Shown here: positions 59,868-64,000 of the stretch, piece by piece | How positions within the stretch are numbered: the first letter of the stretch is position 1 | Layout of the letters: the number at the start of each line of letters is the position of its first letter | NCBI GenBank assembly: GCA_964057225.1 | Contig: OZ059898.1 | Coordinates: 4,712,001 to 4,776,000 of the forward strand | Length of the DNA stretch: 64,000 bases | DNA from: Auanema rhodensis | Taxonomy: Eukaryota; Nematoda; Chromadorea; Rhabditida; Rhabditidae | Direction of reading: 5' to 3' | The notes under the pieces: model-generated | What the model was told of the DNA's origin: nothing | The model's database searches: none | What the model saw: the letters and a program-made list of their open reading frames with translations, nothing else | Program-made: the position numbers and the translations under genes

Positions 59868-62800
59868 ATGCCACTGCTCCGCTCACCCATTTCTAAGGAC
59901 ACGACGGCGCAAAACATGGTGCATCAGGCCGAGCCTAGTGAAGCAGCCCGCGCCGAAGCGTGGATTGGAAAATGCTACCAACTATTGGAAAAGATTCGCG
60001 AATCGGACAACAAAAGGAAATCGTTCGTCAACCGAACGGTTAACTATCATTCTAACCGTGCCTCCAATATGATTGAAATTCGTCTCACGGAAATAAGATC
60101 TATCCAAGAGGACACCGAAGCAATCCAAAACTTGATCGAGGAAATGAGAAACATAACGGACAACCTAACGGCAGAGGATCAAGAACGCCTAACCGCCAAC
60201 GAGTGTACTCTCAGAAGACACATCAAATCTCTCACGGACTACAAAATCCATATCGAAGGACAAATCGAGTTTCTTCGCAACTCGAGACAAGATCAGGACC
60301 TGAGAGGAACAATTCCTCGTCTACAAACTCCACAACTTGAAGAGTCAATTGGAGGATTTCCCTCGAACCAGGACACCAACATCAATCAAGGACATCCTAT
60401 GATAGTCCAAGATAATTACCGCTATCGCCAGACAGTGAAACCAGTTGACATTCCAAAGTTTGATGGTAACATCAAGAACTGGACCAATTTCTGGACACTT
60501 TTCAACCGGCTTATCCATACCGCCAACATACAGGACATTGAGAAGTTCAATTACCTTCGCCAATCACTCACGGGTGAAGCAGCCTCATTGATTTCCTCAT
60601 TTTCAACTGATGAAGAGTCGTACCACCCAGCGGTAAGCTACCTGAGAAGTGTCTACGATCACGAAGATAAAATTCTCCGATATCTCATGCTCGATTTCAT
60701 ACAACTGAAAGCGCAATCTCCGAGCAACAAGGACTTATTGCTCCTTATGAGAAAAATTAATGGGATAGCAAGACAAACTGAAAGGAACAATGAAGCTGCC
60801 CTCAATGCACTTGCCATCGTCCTTATTCAACAAAAACTGCCTGGACACATCCTGCAAGAAGTCTACCGCTCAGGATCCAACTCGAACATGAACTGGAGAC
60901 AACTAGTGGACAATACCGAAAAATACCTCCAACATGAACAAGAGGTTAAAAACATTTCATCGGACCTGCAGACGAAACCGGTTCCAAGAACCATGCATCA
61001 ATCCTACAACAGACAAAACTTTGTCACCAATAACCGTCCAAAACCGGATAACAAAAAACCTTCCGGTAAGCAAACCTCGAACAGCTGCATATTTTGTCAA
61101 AAACCACACGCCCCATGGACCTGTGACACTCCAAAGACAAGGAAAGAGAGACTGACCATACTGAATCAGGACAAAAGATGCATAAACTGTCTCAGAAAAT
61201 CTCACGCAACAGAAGCATGCCCAAGCAAGCGCTTATGTTCGAACTGTGGAGGAAAACATATTGACCTTCTCTGCTTCAAAAAGAAAACGACAAAAGTCAA
61301 CTTAACGAACAGCTTCCCCATGGAAGACGAGGACGAAGAGGAACACGTTATACAGTTTTCAACTCAAACGAAAACTAACCAATACCACAGCGCATTGTTA
61401 CCCATTGGACACATAGAGCTCCTTCATAAGGACAGGACCATATCAATCCCAGCCCTACTAGACTGTGGATCAGACACTTCATTTATCGACGAGGACCTAT
61501 CTAAGGAACTGGAACTCCCAATAGTGGAATCCAAAAGAGTCAAAATCAAAACATTTGGTAACACAGCATCAATCGAAAGACTCAACAAAGTGGAAACAAT
61601 GTTCAAAGGACACAATTCCCACATCCTCGCACAACTTTGGACTAAGAAAGTCCTAACAGGACCTATTTCTACCGTCCGATTCTCTAAACCGACCAACACG
61701 TGCTACAAGCTGAACAAAAATATGAAGATAACTCCAAGAATCCTCATAGGATCTGACCTCATGTGGCAAGCATTAATCTCAGTCGAACCATTATCCAAGG
61801 AACACATGGTAGTACACACCCAGTTCGGAGACTTTATTACCGGCCAAGCCACAAACCAGAAGTCGTTGAATGCTCACTCAGTAATATCGGAAGACTTATC
61901 CATTTCAATTCCAATATGGAACAAAAGCTTTGTAGAAGAACAAAGCGAATTCACCGGAACAGAAGCTGAGGAAAAAACCGCCAGAGACAAACTAATTCTG
62001 GATCAATTCAAGGAAACAATCCAACAAAAAGAAGATGGTTACTACGTATCATTCCCATGGAAAGACAACGCCCATCTACTCCCCGACAACAAAGTTTTAG
62101 CACTCAAAAGACTCACCAGTCTTGTACTAAAACTATCCCAACAACCAACATTACTCGAAGGATACAACAAAATAATTGAAGAACAGTTGGACCTAGGAAT
62201 AATCGAAGAAGCTAAAGACCCTTATTCCAACGCATACAGGATCCATTACATAGCTCACCAAGCAGTAGTAACTCCTCAGAAAGAGACTACTAAAATCAGG
62301 ATTGTCTACGATGCTTCTGGACATTATCAAAACAAGCCTAGCTTGAACGACGTCATACACCAAGGACCACTAATCTTACCATCACTAATTGGAATGATTC
62401 TAAGATTCAGATGTGGAAACACAGCTATGATAGCGGACGTACAAAAAGCCTTCTTACAAATTCGACTCCATGAGTCAGAAAGAGATGCTACTCGTTTCTT
62501 TTGGCTCAGAGATATTCATCAACCACTAAGCACGGACAACACCAGAACTCTACGATTCTGCCGAGTACCATTTGGCATCAATGCATCACCATTCCTTCTC
62601 GGAGCCACCATACGACACCACCTACAGAAGAAAAGCTCAGAAAGTCTTCTAGCACATAAAATCAAAGACAATCTTTATGTGGACAACTTACTCCTTGCCT
62701 CTGACTCAGCAGACCAAGTCAGAATGTGGTATTCCGAAACAAAGGATATATTCCAGGAAATGAATATGAAACTCCAAGAGTTCATATCCAACGATCAGAT

Positions 62801-64000
62801 ATTCAATTCAAATCTGACTCCTGAAGAACGGAATGCCTCCACAACACCTAAAATATTAGGACTTCCCTGGGACACATTATCAGACCAATGGATAATTCAA
62901 GCTCAAATCCCGGAAACCAAGCTAACAAAGAGAGGAGTCACACAAGCTATCGCATCAATCTTCGATCCAATGGGTATGATCTGCCCAAGTTTACACCCAC
63001 TACGAATCTTCCTTCAAAATCTATGGACAGAAAGTTTCGATTGGGACACTACACTACCAATGGAAATCCAAACCAGATGGAAACAATTATGCGAAAATTT
63101 TCACATCAACATAAGGATCCCCCGTCCCCTACCATCGGATACCAATGGACAATACCATCTGGTAACATGTACCGATTCTAGCGGCAATGCATTAGGATTC
63201 TGCTGCTACTTAATCGCAGCATCAACACGACAATTAGCCTTAATATTCGCAAAATCTAAATTGCATTCCAAAAACTCAACAATAACAATTCCAAAGGCTG
63301 AAATCTCGGCACTAACGATTGGAGTTTTTAACACGCTAAAAATCGTGAAGGAAATACAGGACAACATCAAGATTCTAACAGCTACATTCCTCTCCGACTC
63401 AGAAATAACACTTGCTTGGATTCGCAAAAAACCAGACCAAAAAACGACAGGAGTTTTAGTACAGAACCGAATCAAGGAAATTTCTAATCACATTGAAGAG
63501 CTCGAAGATCTGGACATAAAAACTTCATTTGGATACATCCACACCAAAGACAACCCAGCGGACCTAGCCACAAGAGGCTGCACAACTGAAGAACTTGAGG
63601 ATCACTTTTGGTGGAACCCAAAAGCACAGCTAGAAAAAGCTTTAAACGGACCTCTGTTTTCACTCTGTGACGAAGAAATACGGATACACGCAGCCACTAC
63701 AGAAACAAGCGATGAAGAACCTTGGATATCAGACTGCTCATCCTGGATTGAAGCTCAACAAAAATGGATATCCGTACACTACCCACTCACAACAACTCAT
63801 ACGCCTTCCATGTATGAAGAAGCAGAAACCAATCTTCTTCACCTTCATCAAAACAATTTAATGGTCAGGCTATCAGCAGCCCAAAGGAACGATTTGCGAC
63901 CTTTACTTAGAAACCATTTATGGTATAGTAGAGGACGTATGAACAATGCTGAACTCGAAGAGAGTGCAAAACTACCGATTATAATCTTACCTAAAACAAA
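59868..64000 (+). CDS. BEL/Pao gag-pol polyprotein (partial, at least 1377 codons)
   Basis: The frame starts at the first ATG after an in-frame TAA at 59805, with A at -3, and I followed it codon by codon to the window end without a stop. Residues 1-185 are charged and coiled-coil-like. About 192-350 is the DUF1759-type gag domain (PVDIPKFDG, NWTNFWTLF). CCHC knuckles lie at 407-419, 438-451 and 457-469. Protease: LLDCGSDTSFID with D532, then ILIGSDLMW. RT: DVQKAF with D857, VPFGINASPF at 900-909, and YVDN at 937-940, where YVDD is the commoner form. RNase H: D1103, E1145, D1177 and D1232. From about 1320 the integrase N-terminal region begins (RGRMNNAELEESAKLPIIIL). Gag and pol are in a single frame, as in most BEL/Pao elements. 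Nothing seen suggests inactivation; the integrase catalytic core is outside the window. Confidence 0.93.
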   Translation, partial: MPLLRSPISKDTTAQNMVHQAEPSEAARAEAWIGKCYQLLEKIRESDNKRKSFVNRTVNYHSNRASNMIEIRLTEIRSIQEDTEAIQNLIEEMRNITDNLTAEDQERLTANECTLRRHIKSLTDYKIHIEGQIEFLRNSRQDQDLRGTIPRLQTPQLEESIGGFPSNQDTNINQGHPMIVQDNYRYRQTVKPVDIPKFDGNIKNWTNFWTLFNRLIHTANIQDIEKFNYLRQSLTGEAASLISSFSTDEESYHPAVSYLRSVYDHEDKILRYLMLDFIQLKAQSPSNKDLLLLMRKINGIARQTERNNEAALNALAIVLIQQKLPGHILQEVYRSGSNSNMNWRQLVDNTEKYLQHEQEVKNISSDLQTKPVPRTMHQSYNRQNFVTNNRPKPDNKKPSGKQTSNSCIFCQKPHAPWTCDTPKTRKERLTILNQDKRCINCLRKSHATEACPSKRLCSNCGGKHIDLLCFKKKTTKVNLTNSFPMEDEDEEEHVIQFSTQTKTNQYHSALLPIGHIELLHKDRTISIPALLDCGSDTSFIDEDLSKELELPIVESKRVKIKTFGNTASIERLNKVETMFKGHNSHILAQLWTKKVLTGPISTVRFSKPTNTCYKLNKNMKITPRILIGSDLMWQALISVEPLSKEHMVVHTQFGDFITGQATNQKSLNAHSVISEDLSISIPIWNKSFVEEQSEFTGTEAEEKTARDKLILDQFKETIQQKEDGYYVSFPWKDNAHLLPDNKVLALKRLTSLVLKLSQQPTLLEGYNKIIEEQLDLGIIEEAKDPYSNAYRIHYIAHQAVVTPQKETTKIRIVYDASGHYQNKPSLNDVIHQGPLILPSLIGMILRFRCGNTAMIADVQKAFLQIRLHESERDATRFFWLRDIHQPLSTDNTRTLRFCRVPFGINASPFLLGATIRHHLQKKSSESLLAHKIKDNLYVDNLLLASDSADQVRMWYSETKDIFQEMNMKLQEFISNDQIFNSNLTPEERNASTTPKILGLPWDTLSDQWIIQAQIPETKLTKRGVTQAIASIFDPMGMICPSLHPLRIFLQNLWTESFDWDTTLPMEIQTRWKQLCENFHINIRIPRPLPSDTNGQYHLVTCTDSSGNALGFCCYLIAASTRQLALIFAKSKLHSKNSTITIPKAEISALTIGVFNTLKIVKEIQDNIKILTATFLSDSEITLAWIRKKPDQKTTGVLVQNRIKEISNHIEELEDLDIKTSFGYIHTKDNPADLATRGCTTEELEDHFWWNPKAQLEKALNGPLFSLCDEEIRIHAATTETSDEEPWISDCSSWIEAQQKWISVHYPLTTTHTPSMYEEAETNLLHLHQNNLMVRLSAAQRNDLRPLLRNHLWYSRGRMNNAELEESAKLPIIILPKT

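Larger units (their letters stand above)
59468..64000 (+). mobile_element. BEL/Pao LTR retrotransposon, 5' part, cut by window end
   Basis: Inserted in the satellite. It comprises an LTR, a very short leader with a tRNA-like primer-binding site, and one long gag-pol frame still open at the window edge. Domain order gag-protease-RT-RNase H-integrase and the three CCHC knuckles fit BEL/Pao. The 3' LTR, the integrase core and the right flank lie beyond 64000, so LTR identity and target-site duplication cannot be checked here. Confidence 0.93.

Noticed and set aside
59846-59868. A tRNA gene at the tRNA-Gly-like match
   Set aside because: Only 15 nt match; no acceptor stem, anticodon arm or B box is present on either strand.
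59788-60072. 94-codon plus-strand ORF at the start of the BEL/Pao region, and other short frames at 60345-63861
   Set aside because: They overlap the long 59868-64000 gag-pol frame in other phases and have no recognisable domain.

Overview
The window is eukaryotic heterochromatin, not a gene-bearing region. About 46 kb of the 64 kb (some 230 copies) is one 200-bp satellite monomer in head-to-tail arrays, which retrotransposons and two copies of a GC-rich/AT-rich island interrupt. I see no host gene, tRNA, rRNA, CRISPR array or telomere repeat. A BEL/Pao LTR retrotransposon points to an animal, because that superfamily is known only from metazoans. The AT-rich satellite and the DIRS/BEL mixture suggest an invertebrate, but the sequence does not settle the species.

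Layout. 1-2318: satellite. 2319-6757: DIRS-type tyrosine-recombinase retrotransposon, plus strand. 6758-16053: satellite. 16054-20494: second, nearly identical DIRS copy, minus strand. 20495-39630: longest satellite array. 39631-41806: island made of a GC-rich imperfect minisatellite followed by an AT-rich non-coding segment. 41807-43709: satellite. 43710-45885: second copy of the island. 45886-59467: satellite. 59468-64000: 5' LTR and open gag-pol frame of a BEL/Pao element that runs off the right edge.

The DIRS copies look complete. Each has 159-bp inverted terminal repeats, a 37-bp extension at one end only, an internal complementary region (ICR) matching both termini, a gag-RT-RNase H-methyltransferase-like ORF, and an overlapping tyrosine recombinase ORF with all catalytic residues. 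The recombinase ORF has no usable ATG. A canonical -1 slippery heptamer followed by a 7-bp hairpin lies in the overlap, so a frameshift polyprotein is the likely product. Both copies sit in satellite monomers with no target-site duplication, and the interrupted monomers can be rejoined to the base. The two copies differ in the A-tract length of the ITRs, and within each copy both ITRs carry the same length, as expected if one ITR is templated from the other during replication.

The BEL/Pao frame is open for at least 1377 codons and includes gag, three CCHC knuckles, protease, RT, RNase H and the start of the integrase. Just after its LTR lies a 15-nt match to the D-arm of metazoan tRNA-Gly rather than to a tRNA 3' end, which suggests priming by a 5' tRNA fragment.

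The satellite arrays show higher-order repeats, blocks duplicated with whole-monomer indels, and a 4.3-kb tandem duplication whose junction is a chimeric monomer. These are the marks of unequal crossing-over. Each monomer contains a 7-bp inverted repeat that has undergone an exact compensatory base-pair change in one subfamily.
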